From: Herbiconiux oxytropis
Lineage (GTDB): Bacteria; Actinomycetota; Actinomycetes; Actinomycetales; Microbacteriaceae
Direction of reading: 5' to 3'
Assembly (NCBI RefSeq): GCF_024979315.1
Contig: NZ_JANLCK010000001.1
Location: 434,001-498,000, forward strand
DNA: 64,000 nucleotides
In this document: piece by piece, positions 52,019-60,608 of the stretch
Layout: the number at the start of each line of letters is the position of its first letter
Position numbering within the stretch: the stretch's first letter is position 1
The notes under the pieces: model-generated
Database searches by the model: none
What the model was told of the DNA's origin: nothing
The model's input: the letters and a program-made list of their open reading frames with translations, nothing else
Made by a program: the position numbers and the translations under genes

Positions 52019-52306
52019 TTGCCGACCTGGCACCCAATCCAGACCGCCGAACCCTGCGAATGGGTGCTCAGACAGTCAACGTTCGGAGAGCCGTTCGGAG
52101 TCATCCGCGAACTTCGGTTTGGCTACGACAGCAAGACGAGCCGATGGTATCGGTTGGTCACGTGGAGCTCCGACCCGAGTCGGCGCGAACTCGTTGGCTA
52201 CCACCAGGACCCTCGAGTGCTCGCTCAACTGGCGTGGGATCGGATGATCGAAAAAGGGTCGCGTCAGCGCCAAGCAAACGACCGTGTGGCCGGGAGCATC
52301 CGTTGA
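52019..52306 (+). CDS. Small WHPI-type protein of integrative elements
   Basis: The protein has 95 aa from TTG 52019 behind GAGAGGAGCAGCC. It starts PTWHPIQTAEPCEWVLRQST and has GEPFGVIRELRFGYDSKTSRWYRLVTW, a beta-rich pattern I associate with small proteins in actinobacterial islands. No function is known. An in-frame start at 51947 is possible, but it lacks a ribosome site. Confidence 0.6.
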   Translation: MPTWHPIQTAEPCEWVLRQSTFGEPFGVIRELRFGYDSKTSRWYRLVTWSSDPSRRELVGYHQDPRVLAQLAWDRMIEKGSRQRQANDRVAGSIR

Positions 52307-52365
52307 TGACCTGCGGGGGCGATAGTGTGCCTCTGGCAATCGAGATTGTTCTTGGGGGAAAATAG

Positions 52366-53214
52366 ATGCTTCACAACCGGCGACGTCGCCTGGCGGATAT
52401 TGCGCAACGAGAAGCGGCAGGCGAATCATTCTGGACAGACGAATTCTCGGAACCACTTAGGATCCGTTTCCAGCAAATCATGGGAGTGCTGTCGCAAGAG
52501 CGAGGCGACATCGATGTCGAGGCAAGACGCTTGATTCTCTTCGACGAGGGCTGGACATCGCTCGTCGACGACAACTATGGCGAGATATATGACTATCGGA
52601 AGTACATGGTTTCCGCGCCGGATGACATGATGCCAACCGTTCTCGAGGCATGGTACTTTGCGTGCCAATCCAGCAACGTTCGCTTGACCCGCGGAAACAG
52701 AGATCTGCGTCCGACATACGAAAAGCTCGTGAACAACCTGCTCCGAGAGCACCGACTCAGCTTTGAGATGGTGAAGGGGGAGATGGTTCCATTCAGCTCG
52801 CGAGAGCTGCATGTCGAGGTGGTCGAGCCGACGCTGCGACTCCTATCAGAACCGACGTGGGCACCTGTCGAGGCCGCCTATCAGAAGGCGCTCAGTGAGT
52901 TGTCCCGAGGCGATGCTGCCGATGCTGTAACCGACGCGGGGACAGCACTACAGGAGGCCCTCACGCTGCTTGGGTGCGATGGAAACGCCCTCGGCCCCCT
53001 CATCAAGTCCGCAAAACAGAAGAAGATCCTCAGCGCCCACGACGCCCCAATGCTTGAGGCTATTGAGAAGGTCTTCCACTGGGTGTCAGCCGATCGCAGC
53101 GCCAGTGGCGACGGGCACAACTCATCGCCTGCTGAGCTAGAGGACGCATGGTTCATCATCCATGTGGTCGGCGCGATATTGGTCCGAGTGAGCAAGCAGA
53201 CCAGCCGGCCGTAG
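52366..53214 (+). CDS. HEPN-like abortive-infection candidate
   Basis: The protein has 282 aa. The N-terminal half (1-150) is unlike anything I recognise. The C-terminal half matches Abi C-terminal domains: EAAYQKALSELSRGDAADAV, TALQEALTLLGCDGNALGPLI, and a conserved polar motif DRSASGDGH (R244-x6-H251) that has the R-x4-6-H form of HEPN RNases, then AWFIIHVVGAILVRV. If active it would be an RNA-cleaving effector. It is the best cargo candidate of this island. The upstream ribosome site is poor; the start is chosen at the first ATG. Confidence 0.7.
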   Translation: MLHNRRRRLADIAQREAAGESFWTDEFSEPLRIRFQQIMGVLSQERGDIDVEARRLILFDEGWTSLVDDNYGEIYDYRKYMVSAPDDMMPTVLEAWYFACQSSNVRLTRGNRDLRPTYEKLVNNLLREHRLSFEMVKGEMVPFSSRELHVEVVEPTLRLLSEPTWAPVEAAYQKALSELSRGDAADAVTDAGTALQEALTLLGCDGNALGPLIKSAKQKKILSAHDAPMLEAIEKVFHWVSADRSASGDGHNSSPAELEDAWFIIHVVGAILVRVSKQTSRP

Positions 53215-53238
53215 CAAACCTTGCCTGGGCGTAGCCGA

Positions 53239-53718
53239 TCAGTGGTTCAGATCTCGGGCGAGAGACGGAACAAGAAGCGACATCTCAGCGACCAGATGAC
53301 GCCGCCACTTATGGAACGGTAAAGAGAAGGATTCACCCCCGTAGCCGAGAGTGACCCGGAGCGCCCTCGGCCAGTCACCACCCTCGTACTTGATAGCGTT
53401 CGTCACCTGCTCAATTTTCAACGAAACCAGCGACCTTCTGGCAATGATCCGCACGGATTCCAAACCGCCGGAGGACTCCGGGTCCACGTCCGCGACGATG
53501 AGGAGATTGTCTGTGATGGCGACGATCCGCCCCGCTACGGAACTGCCGACGTTGATTTCGTGGTCTATGAACCGAATCTCGTCATCCCCGGCGATCAGCG
53601 CGATTTGTGTTGCGGCTTGGTCTAGCCAGGTTCGATTCTGCTCATCTATCGAGAAAGCTTCAGCTTCGTAGATGCGATTGATTACTTCGCTCGCAACTTT
53701 GAGCGTGTCCGTACCCAT
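53239..53718 (-). CDS. Hypothetical protein, 159 aa
   Basis: The start is ATG 53716-53718 (MGTDTLKVASEVINRIYEAE) behind GGGGGAGATCTC; the frame stays open upstream but without coding character. The central part (VGSSVAGRIVAITDNLLIVADVDPES) looks like a small beta-sheet domain of PH-like type. I cannot assign a function. It converges with the HEPN-like gene (24 bp apart), so the two might act together or be unrelated cargo. Confidence 0.65.
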   Translation of the reverse strand: MGTDTLKVASEVINRIYEAEAFSIDEQNRTWLDQAATQIALIAGDDEIRFIDHEINVGSSVAGRIVAITDNLLIVADVDPESSGGLESVRIIARRSLVSLKIEQVTNAIKYEGGDWPRALRVTLGYGGESFSLPFHKWRRHLVAEMSLLVPSLARDLNH

Positions 53719-53843
53719 GAGATCTCCCCCGCTAGTGATGGGCGCGAGACTACGGGACTCCCTGATCTCATGCCAGCCCCGGACTGGGGCCATCTCGTTC
53801 CTTTCAACACTTGTAGGCTCAGGCAACGATTGTCGAGGAACCC

Positions 53844-54359
53844 ATGAAGATGATGCGCGCCGTACTGGCAGTCGCACATGTGCTCTTGGTGACTGGTTGC
53901 GCCGCCAGCCCGGTCGCTTCCACTCCAACCCCGACACCGACCCCAACGCCTGAGTTCGCGACCGAAGCTGAGGTGGCATCGGTCATCGCAAAGCGCGCCA
54001 CCGACTGGCGAGAGACCTTGGACGGGGCGTTCGAGTGTCGCACGGTATGGGTTCTCGGAGAGGGGCCTCTCGACGAGATGAAAGGCACCTCTTGCTTCAT
54101 GGAAGCAAAGACCATCAATATCACCGCGGAGCTCGCTCTGGACGATCTTGATGCACTCGCTATCCCGCCATCGATGACGACGGCAATCGCAGATCTTCGC
54201 GTACCACTAAGTGGTCTCAAGTCCATCGATCTAGAAGGTTTGTGCGGGACCGGGTCCGAGCCCACCAGCGAAGACGCATGCAACAAGGCTTTAGGGGCGC
54301 AGAACTTTCACTTCAGTCAACTCGAGAGCGCGCTAGACGGACTGTCGCCCTGGACGTAG
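53844..54359 (+). CDS. Putative lipoprotein
   Basis: The protein has 171 aa. A lipoprotein signal with lipobox VTGC at residue 19 is followed by a Thr/Pro linker (TPTPTPTPTPEF) and a domain with two cysteines that could pair (CRTVWVLGEGPL, CFMEAK) and two more near the C-terminus. No family is recognised. Its codon use is close to that of the island genes. Role unknown. Confidence 0.7.
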   Translation: MKMMRAVLAVAHVLLVTGCAASPVASTPTPTPTPTPEFATEAEVASVIAKRATDWRETLDGAFECRTVWVLGEGPLDEMKGTSCFMEAKTINITAELALDDLDALAIPPSMTTAIADLRVPLSGLKSIDLEGLCGTGSEPTSEDACNKALGAQNFHFSQLESALDGLSPWT

Positions 54360-54419
54360 ATCGCCTGCACAAACGGCCGGGGGCAAAGGCTCAATTGGCG
54401 TCAAAGTAAGGAGTTTCAA

Positions 54420-55001
54420 TTGGATATCAGCCCCGAAGTGCAGTCCTTGGGAGTTAGCCTCGCCGGCTCGTTGGCACGCAATTCCGCGCAACTGGTTTGG
54501 GATCGCGTCAATGCTCTAAAGGCGAAGAAACAGGACCAGGAAACACTTGACGGACTCCAACAGATCATTACAGAACTCATTGGCGAGAAAAACGATCTAA
54601 CTCGAATTGCCCAGGCATATCAAGCCGAACTAGTAGCGCAACGGCTGTCGAGCGGGGACGTGCAGTACATCACGCAAAACGTCCTCCCAATCATCGAGAA
54701 GTTCGCCGAGCAAAGCGGAAACGACTCCGCGCGCACGGAACAAATGATGGGTCTCATCGAACCGCTCCTATCGATCGAGATGGTCAACGTCATGCAACTG
54801 CTCGGATTCAACTTCCGCTCCGCCATCGGCGAGCCCCTCACCGAGCTTGTCTCCAAGATGATCGCCGCTAGGGCGGCAGCCTCAAGCGCCGACACAACTG
54901 AACTAGAGATGCTGCGCACGCGCCGCGAGATCGCCTACCTAGAACTCGCCCAGGACGCAGAGGCGTACGAGCGTTTCATGCGTCTCTCGGGCCAAGCCTA
55001 G
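54420..55001 (+). CDS. Helical hypothetical protein
   Basis: The protein has 193 aa from TTG 54420 behind AAGGAG. It is almost entirely helical, with a coiled coil near residues 35-75 (ALKAKKQDQETLDGLQQIIT, AQAYQAELV). No domain is recognised. It is the last complete gene of the island before the integrase tail. Confidence 0.65.
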   Translation: MDISPEVQSLGVSLAGSLARNSAQLVWDRVNALKAKKQDQETLDGLQQIITELIGEKNDLTRIAQAYQAELVAQRLSSGDVQYITQNVLPIIEKFAEQSGNDSARTEQMMGLIEPLLSIEMVNVMQLLGFNFRSAIGEPLTELVSKMIAARAAASSADTTELEMLRTRREIAYLELAQDAEAYERFMRLSGQA

Positions 55002-55509
55002 GAACGCGGAGGGACCGGCCTCATCTACCTGACCGTGTAGTCGCAAAATCCAACACATGTCCGTCGAACGGCCCGTGGGGCCACTCCGAAGGCCCATCCC
55101 TGCCAGTACCTCCGGGGCGAGCACCTTTTCTCTCCCCGCTCGATTCGAGGCGATCCCGCGGCAGGTTTCAGCCTGGATCCATGGCCCTCAAAATCCCCCA
55201 GACCCGTACAAACAGAAAGTTCCCGCCCCGAAGGTCCGCAGGGAGGGGGTGCCCTTGGGACTCCCGCCAGGTGGTCTGTGGGGGTGTGAGTGCCCCGACT
55301 TCGGTGAGCGGTCGGGGCACCGTGGTTGTTGTTTACGTTCTACTCACGCTTGGCCTGAGCTGATGCCGTGTAGGACACTGCGGGTGTGGTGTGGGTGATG
55401 TTGAAGTACGCGTCTCGGTGCTGCTCGAGGTTGTCGGTGTGTCCGTTGCCGAGGGTAGGTGAGGTTGCGACGTGTGCGTGCTCGAGTGTCTGCAGTGCGG
55501 TGTCGAGCG
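55002..55509. other. Island spacer with terminator, no supported gene
   Basis: This region holds one clear terminator (55290-55320) and low-complexity GT-rich sequence at 55380-55500. I see no gene. The missing N-terminal two thirds of the integrase gene should once have occupied this space. Confidence 0.5.
55290..55320 (+). terminator. Intrinsic terminator-like hairpin
   Basis: GTGCCCCGAC (55290-55299) pairs perfectly with GTCGGGGCAC (55311-55320), and TTGTTGTTT follows shortly. Confidence 0.75.
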
Positions 55510-55725
55510 TGGGCTCACAAGCTGCGCCACACGGCCGCGAGCATGGCAATCGCGGCGGGCGCCGACGTGAAGCTAGTGCAGCGAATGCTCGGTCACAGAG
55601 ATGCCACGGAGACGCTGAATACGTACGGTCATCTGTGGCCGGACAAGCTCAACGAGGTGACTGAGGCCATGGAGACTGCGCGGGCGAAGGCGCTCGAGAA
55701 GAGCAGCAGATTTCCTCATCATTAA
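55510..55725 (+). pseudogene. Tyrosine integrase C-terminal remnant
   Basis: The sequence encodes HKLRHTAASMAIAAGADVKLV, QRMLGHRDATETLNTYGHLW and PDKLNEVTEAM. That includes HxxR and the active-site Tyr (TYGHLWPD) in one frame, but the N-terminal arm, core-binding and first catalytic Arg regions are missing. It cannot be functional. Its place beside the tRNA-Thr is that expected for the island integrase. Confidence 0.88.
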
Positions 55726-55728
55726 CAA

Positions 55729-55737
55729 ATCATGACA
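55729..55737 (+). promoter_or_regulatory. Third ATCATGACA copy, right arm site
   Basis: Same nonamer and orientation as 51411-51419, 56 bp from the right att core. Confidence 0.55.
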
Positions 55738-55792
55738 AGCGCCGAATCTGGATCAGATTCGACTCCGCAGTAGGCCCGGAAAGACGGGCGTC

Positions 55793-55833
55793 ATGGGGCC
55801 GGCCACGGGACTCGAACCCGTAACCCCCGCTTT
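55793..55833 (-). repeat. Right attachment site in tRNA-Thr
   Basis: All 41 bases match 51234-51274. It restores the full tRNA-Thr when recombined at the anticodon stem to CCA. Confidence 0.95.
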
Positions 55834-55869
55834 ACAAGAGCGGTGCGCTACCAATTGCGCCAGGCCGGC
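55794..55869 (-). tRNA. tRNA-Thr, anticodon UGU, with encoded CCA
   Basis: Minus strand: GCCGGCC pairs fully with GGCCGGC. The D-arm is GCGC/GCGC. The anticodon loop CTTGTAA gives UGU (codon ACA). The T-arm is ACGGGTTCGAGTCCCGT. C73 is followed by an encoded CCA. Confidence 0.95.
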
Positions 55870-55925
55870 TGGTGTGGAACACCTCATTGTAGCCACGAGC
55901 TCCCGGGAGCCCGCGGCCGGGCGGA

Positions 55926-56894
55926 TCAGCCCGCGGGCGCCTCGGTGGGGGCAGGCGTCTCGGCCGGAGCCGGCTCCTGGGCGGGCGTCGGGGTCGGGGT
56001 GGGCGTGGGCGTCGAGGTGGACGTGTCGTAGGCCTCGCCCGCGACCTGCACCACGAAGGCGGCGAAGGCGTCCGCGTCGGTGATGGAGCCCTCGTACTTC
56101 TGCCCGTTCACGAGCACGGTCGGCGTTCCCTTGACCGGCTCGTCGGTTCCTGGCAGCGGATCCTGCAGTGCGCGCGAGGTGGAGTCGGCCACGAAGCCGC
56201 GGAACTCTACGTCGTCGATGCAGGTGTCGATCGTGTTCTGATCGGTCACGCCCGCCTCGCCGACGAGCTCCTTGAGCGTCGCGTCGTCGAGCCCCTCCGA
56301 GTTCTCCTCGGGCTGGTTGTCGAAGAGGAGCTTGTTGAAGGCCCAGAACTGGTCGGGTGCGTAGTTCGCCACGCACGACGCGGCGTTGGCCGCACGGGTG
56401 GAGTACCGCGTGCCGAGCGAGGCGCGGTCGAGGATCGACAGCGGGTGCACCTCGACGGTGGCCGCGCCGGACTCGATCCACTCGGTCATCTGCTCGTTGT
56501 TGGTGGCCTCGAACTGGCCGCAGAAGGGGCACAGGTAGTCGACGTAGGTGCGGATGTCGACGACGCCGGAATCCGGATCGTTGACCGTCGGCACGGGATC
56601 TTCGCCCGCAGCAAGCGCAGGGGTCTGCACAGCCACGAGACCCGCACCGATCTGGATGCCGTCGCTGGCCATGTTGGCCGGGCCGGGACCGGCCGGGCGG
56701 ATGGTCGAGGTGATCACGAGCGTCACGCCCACGATGATCGCGATCACGACGACGCTCAGCGAGCTGATCAGGATGACGCGGTTTCGCACGTCCTTCTTGC
56801 GCTGGCTCTCCCGGAGCTGCTTGGCTTTCTCGCGGGCCGCCTCGCGTCGCTGGTTCTTCGACTGCCGTGGGTCTTCGGCTCCGCTGATGCTCAT
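55926..56894 (-). CDS. Membrane-anchored DsbA-like thioredoxin
   Basis: The protein has 322 aa. A basic cytoplasmic head (1-38), one transmembrane helix (VILISSLSVVVIAIIVGVTLVI) and an extracellular DsbA/thioredoxin_4 domain with redox motif CPFC (DYLCPFCGQF) and the cis-Pro loop GTPTVLVNGQ. The Thr/Pro-rich tail (TPTPTPTPTPAQEP) is low complexity. It forms or isomerises disulfides in exported proteins. It is divergent from the ABC ATPase gene. Confidence 0.93.
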   Translation of the reverse strand: MSISGAEDPRQSKNQRREAAREKAKQLRESQRKKDVRNRVILISSLSVVVIAIIVGVTLVITSTIRPAGPGPANMASDGIQIGAGLVAVQTPALAAGEDPVPTVNDPDSGVVDIRTYVDYLCPFCGQFEATNNEQMTEWIESGAATVEVHPLSILDRASLGTRYSTRAANAASCVANYAPDQFWAFNKLLFDNQPEENSEGLDDATLKELVGEAGVTDQNTIDTCIDDVEFRGFVADSTSRALQDPLPGTDEPVKGTPTVLVNGQKYEGSITDADAFAAFVVQVAGEAYDTSTSTPTPTPTPTPAQEPAPAETPAPTEAPAG

Positions 56895-57089
56895 GCGTGT
56901 ACTACTCCGGGGGTCGTGAGGGATGACTCAAGGATAGTAGGGACCTGATCTGGGAGTTGCCCGCGCACATCCTGTACTCCTGCACCCGTGACATAATGTG
57001 CGGTGGGCCGCCGACGACGCCGGCCCGGAATCAAATCCATCACTACGGATCGTCCGGCACGTACCTGCCGGTGAAGGAGCACTTGAATC

Positions 57090-58190
57090 ATGGCATCTGT
57101 CACGTTCGACAAGGCGTCCCGCATCTACCCGGGCGCCACGCGCGCCTCGGTCGACAAGCTCGACCTGGAGGTCGCCGACGGCGAGTTCCTCGTGCTCGTC
57201 GGCCCCTCCGGTTGCGGAAAGTCCACCTCCCTGCGCATGCTCGCCGGCCTCGAAGAGGTCAACGAGGGCCGCATCCTGATCGGCGACCGCGACGTCACCG
57301 ACATCCCCCCGAAGGACCGTGACATCGCCATGGTCTTCCAGAACTACGCCCTCTACCCGCACATGACGGTGGCCGAGAACATGGGCTTCGCGCTCAAGAT
57401 CGCCGGCGTGGGCAAGGACGAGCGGGCCACCCGCGTGCTCGAGGCCGCGAAGCTGCTCGACCTCGAGCCCTACCTCAGCCGCAAGCCGAAGGCCCTCTCC
57501 GGCGGTCAGCGCCAGCGCGTCGCCATGGGCCGCGCCATCGTGCGTCAGCCCCAGGTGTTCCTCATGGACGAGCCGCTGTCGAACCTCGATGCGAAGCTCC
57601 GCGTGCAGACCCGCACCCAGATCGCTAGCCTGCAGCGGCGCCTCGGCGTCACCACCGTCTACGTCACGCACGACCAGACCGAGGCCCTCACCATGGGCGA
57701 CCGGATCGCCGTGCTGAAGGACGGCCTCCTGCAGCAGGTCGGCACCCCGCGCGACCTCTACGAGAAGCCCAACAACGTGTTCGTCGCCGGCTTCATCGGC
57801 TCCCCCGCCATGAACCTCTTCCACGCCGACCTCACCGACGCAGGTGTGAAGTTCGGCACCTCCGTGGTGCCGGTCGACCGCGAGACGCTCGCGAGCTCGT
57901 CGGCCACGAGCGCCACGATCGGCGTGCGTCCCGAGGACATCGTGCTCTCCTCCACCCCGGGCGAGGGTCTCGAGGTGACGGTCGACCTGATCGAGGAGCT
58001 CGGCGCCGACGGCTACCTCTACGGCCACTCGGAGATCGAGGGCAAGCGCACCGACATCGTCACGCGCGTCGACGGCCGCTCGCACCCCTTCGTGGGCGAC
58101 AAGGTCTACCTCACGGCCGCCCCGAACCACGTGCACCTGTTCGACCTCGAGTCGGGCGAGCGCCTCGGCAACAAGGCCGTCGTCAGCTGA
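57090..58190 (+). CDS. ugpC: Sugar-type ABC transporter ATPase, UgpC/MsmK-like
   Basis: The protein has 366 aa. Walker A GPSGCGKST, Q-loop FQNYALYPHMTV, signature LSGGQRQRVAMGRAIV, Walker B VFLMDEPLSNLDAKL and the H-loop are present. The C-terminal OB-like TOBE domain (ATIGVRPEDIVL) is typical of carbohydrate importers that share one ATPase. No permease or binding protein lies nearby; it is an orphan ATPase, which serves several sugar systems in many actinobacteria. Confidence 0.95.
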   Translation: MASVTFDKASRIYPGATRASVDKLDLEVADGEFLVLVGPSGCGKSTSLRMLAGLEEVNEGRILIGDRDVTDIPPKDRDIAMVFQNYALYPHMTVAENMGFALKIAGVGKDERATRVLEAAKLLDLEPYLSRKPKALSGGQRQRVAMGRAIVRQPQVFLMDEPLSNLDAKLRVQTRTQIASLQRRLGVTTVYVTHDQTEALTMGDRIAVLKDGLLQQVGTPRDLYEKPNNVFVAGFIGSPAMNLFHADLTDAGVKFGTSVVPVDRETLASSSATSATIGVRPEDIVLSSTPGEGLEVTVDLIEELGADGYLYGHSEIEGKRTDIVTRVDGRSHPFVGDKVYLTAAPNHVHLFDLESGERLGNKAVVS

Positions 58191-58192
58191 CG

Positions 58193-59476
58193 GTGACGAC
58201 CTCCCTCTCGATCACCTCCGCCACGGCGGATCCGGCCCTGCTGGATCTGCCGTGGCAGTTGCCCCTCGACGAGTGGCCCGACGAATACATCGCCGCGCTG
58301 CCCAAGGGCATCTCCCGCCACCTCGTGCGCTTCGCGCACCTCTCCGGCCACGTCGTCGCCATCAAGGAGACGACCGACGAGATGGCCAAGCGCGAGTACG
58401 ACATGCTGCGCAACCTGCAGAAGCTCGACATCCCCTGCGTCGACCCGCTCGCCGTCATCACCAACCGCACCGGGGTCGACGGCGACGAGCTGCGATCGGT
58501 GCTCGTCACCCGGCACCTGAAGTTCTCGCTCCCGTACCGGGCGCTGTTCTCGCAGATGCTGCGCCCCGACACCGCCACCCGGCTCGTCGACGCGCTCGCC
58601 CTCCTGCTCGTGCGCCTGCACATCGCAGGGTTCTTCTGGGGCGATGTCTCGCTCTCCAACACCCTCTTCCGGCGGGACGCGGGTGCCTTCGCCGCGTATC
58701 TCGTCGACGCCGAGACCGGCCAGCTCTACGACGGCCTCTCCAACGGACAGCGCGAGAACGACCTCGAGATCGCGCGTGTGAACATCGCGGGCGAGCTGAT
58801 GGACCTCGAGGCCGGCGGTCGAGCCGACGAGGACCTCGATCCGATCACCCTCTCCAACGGCATCGTGGCGGCCTACCGCTCGCTCTGGAAGGAGCTCACG
58901 GGCTCCGAGTCGTTCAGCTCCTCCGAGCGCTGGCGCATCAACGAGCGCGTCGATCGTCTCAACGACCTCGGATTCGACATCGAGGAGCTCGCGATCAAGA
59001 CCACCGAGGGCGGCACCACGGTGCGCATCCAGCCCAAGGTGGTGGATGCGGGCCACCATCAGAGACGGCTGCTCCGGCTCACCGGGCTCGACGCCCAGGA
59101 GAACCAGGCCAGGCGACTGCTCAACGACCTCGACTCCTACACGGCGACCTACGGCCGCAAGGAGTACGACGAGGAGATGGTGGCGCACGAGTGGCTCGCG
59201 AAGGTCTTCGAGCCCGTCATCCGTGCCATCCCCCGCGACCTCCGAGGCAAGCTCGAGCCGGCCGAGATCTTCCACCAGCTGCTCGAGCACCGCTGGTTCA
59301 TGAGCCAGCGGCAGAACCGCGACGTGCCGCTCGCCGAGGCGCTCACCGACTACATCGACAGCGTGCTGCGGCACCGGCGCGACGAGGCGACCGTCATCGA
59401 TCCGCCGACCGGGGCGTTCACGCTGCCCATCCCGGTGGCCGACGACGACGAGACCGACTGGCGCCTGACGGTCTAG
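58193..59476 (+). CDS. DUF4032 protein with kinase-like fold
   Basis: The protein has 427 aa and a GTG start 2 bp after the ABC ATPase stop. Kinase-like features are visible: VAIKETTDEMAKREYDMLR (VAIK lysine and the helix-C Glu), AGFFWGDVSLSNTLF (catalytic D and N, in GDVSLSN) and YLVDAETG (DFG-like). DUF4032 follows in the C-terminal half (GLDAQENQARRLLNDLDSYTATYG). I infer a LPS-kinase or protein-kinase-like fold; whether it is catalytically active is unknown. Co-transcription with the sugar ATPase suggests carbohydrate metabolism. Confidence 0.8.
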   Translation: MTTSLSITSATADPALLDLPWQLPLDEWPDEYIAALPKGISRHLVRFAHLSGHVVAIKETTDEMAKREYDMLRNLQKLDIPCVDPLAVITNRTGVDGDELRSVLVTRHLKFSLPYRALFSQMLRPDTATRLVDALALLLVRLHIAGFFWGDVSLSNTLFRRDAGAFAAYLVDAETGQLYDGLSNGQRENDLEIARVNIAGELMDLEAGGRADEDLDPITLSNGIVAAYRSLWKELTGSESFSSSERWRINERVDRLNDLGFDIEELAIKTTEGGTTVRIQPKVVDAGHHQRRLLRLTGLDAQENQARRLLNDLDSYTATYGRKEYDEEMVAHEWLAKVFEPVIRAIPRDLRGKLEPAEIFHQLLEHRWFMSQRQNRDVPLAEALTDYIDSVLRHRRDEATVIDPPTGAFTLPIPVADDDETDWRLTV

Positions 59477-59486
59477 GTCTGTACCG

Positions 59487-60608
59487 CTAGGCGTCGGTGG
59501 TGGAGGCCCCTTCGGCCTCCACCTTCGCCGCGTAGGCAGCGGCCTTCGACGCGGCCTTGGTGGCCTTCTTCTCTCCGCGCTGACGCGCGATCTCGTAGAG
59601 CGTGACCGAGGCGGCGATGCCGGCGTTCAGCGACTCCGTGCCCGACGAGATCGGGATCGAGACGATGGCGTCGCAGGTCTCGGTGACCAGGCGCGAGAGG
59701 CCCTTGCCCTCATTGCCGACGACGACCACGATCGGCCCGTCGGCGAAGTCGAGGCCAGGCAGATCCGTGTCTCCCCCGCCGTCGAGTCCCACCACGAAGA
59801 CACCGGCGGCCTTGAATGCCTTGAGCGTCTGGGTGAGGTTCGAGGCCATCGCGACGGGAGTGGTGGCCGCGGCGCCCGCCGAGGTCTTCCAGGCCGAGGC
59901 GGTGACGCCCACCGAGCGGCGCTGCGGCACGATGACGCCCTGCCCGCCGAACGCGGCCGTCGAGCGGATGATGGCACCGAGGTTGCGCGGATCCGTGATG
60001 CCGTCGAGGGCCACGAACAGGGGCTTCTGGCCCCGGCGCTGCACCTGGTCGAGAAGGGTCTCGGGGTGCGCGTACTCATACGGCGGCACCTTGAGCGCGA
60101 GCCCCTGGTGCACGGCGTCGTGGCCGGAGAGCCGGTCGAGCTCTGGCCGCATGACCTCCATGACGGGGATGCCGCGCTTGGTGGCGAGCGAGAGCGCCTC
60201 CTTGACGCGCTCGTCGACCTCCACCCGGAAAGCGACGTAGAGCGCGGTGGCGGGGATCTTCGCGCGGAGCGCCTCGACCACCGAGTTGCGGCCGGTCACG
60301 ATCTCGCTGTCGTCGGCCTTCTTGACCCGACGGGCCGGAGCGGGGCGACCGCCCTGGGCGTCGTCGCGCGAGCGGTCGCCCGCGGAGCGCGCGCCGGGAC
60401 GGCCCTTGCCACCGGCCGCGGCGAAGCGCTCGCGCGCCGCCTTGGCCTTGCCGGCGGGGTGGTACGGCCGGTCCTCGGCCTTGGGCGTGGGCTTCTTGCC
60501 CTCGAGGGCCTGGCGGCCCTGGCCGCCCGAGCCGACGGCCTTGGCGCCCTTCGTTCCTCTGCGGACAGCGCCGGCCCGTGAGGGGCGGCCGGTTGAATTC
60601 TTAGCCAT
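59487..60608 (-). CDS. rlmB: 23S rRNA 2'-O-methyltransferase RlmB
   Basis: The protein has 373 aa. A basic, low-complexity N-terminal extension (1-95) is typical in actinobacteria. The substrate-binding domain ([21 protein letters not shown]) and the SPOUT catalytic domain follow, with the knot motifs [32 protein letters not shown] and [22 protein letters not shown]. It methylates G2251-equivalent ribose in 23S rRNA. It overlaps the cysS end by 8 bp, so the two are coupled. Confidence 0.95.
   Translation of the reverse strand: MAKNSTGRPSRAGAVRRGTKGAKAVGSGGQGRQALEGKKPTPKAEDRPYHPAGKAKAARERFAAAGGKGRPGARSAGDRSRDDAQGGRPAPARRVKKADDSEIVTGRNSVVEALRAKIPATALYVAFRVEVDERVKEALSLATKRGIPVMEVMRPELDRLSGHDAVHQGLALKVPPYEYAHPETLLDQVQRRGQKPLFVALDGITDPRNLGAIIRSTAAFGGQGVIVPQRRSVGVTASAWKTSAGAAATTPVAMASNLTQTLKAFKAAGVFVVGLDGGGDTDLPGLDFADGPIVVVVGNEGKGLSRLVTETCDAIVSIPISSGTESLNAGIAASVTLYEIARQRGEKKATKAASKAAAYAAKVEAEGASTTDA

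Larger units (their letters stand above)
51234..55833. mobile_element. Genomic island in tRNA-Thr(UGU), integrase mostly lost
   Basis: A 41-bp direct repeat (51234-51274 and 55793-55833) bounds the region. The right copy belongs to the intact tRNA-Thr. Inside are two HTH genes, a HEPN-like gene, three genes of unknown role, a WHPI-type small protein and only the integrase C-terminus. The interior is visibly less G/C-rich than the flanks. Confidence 0.9.
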
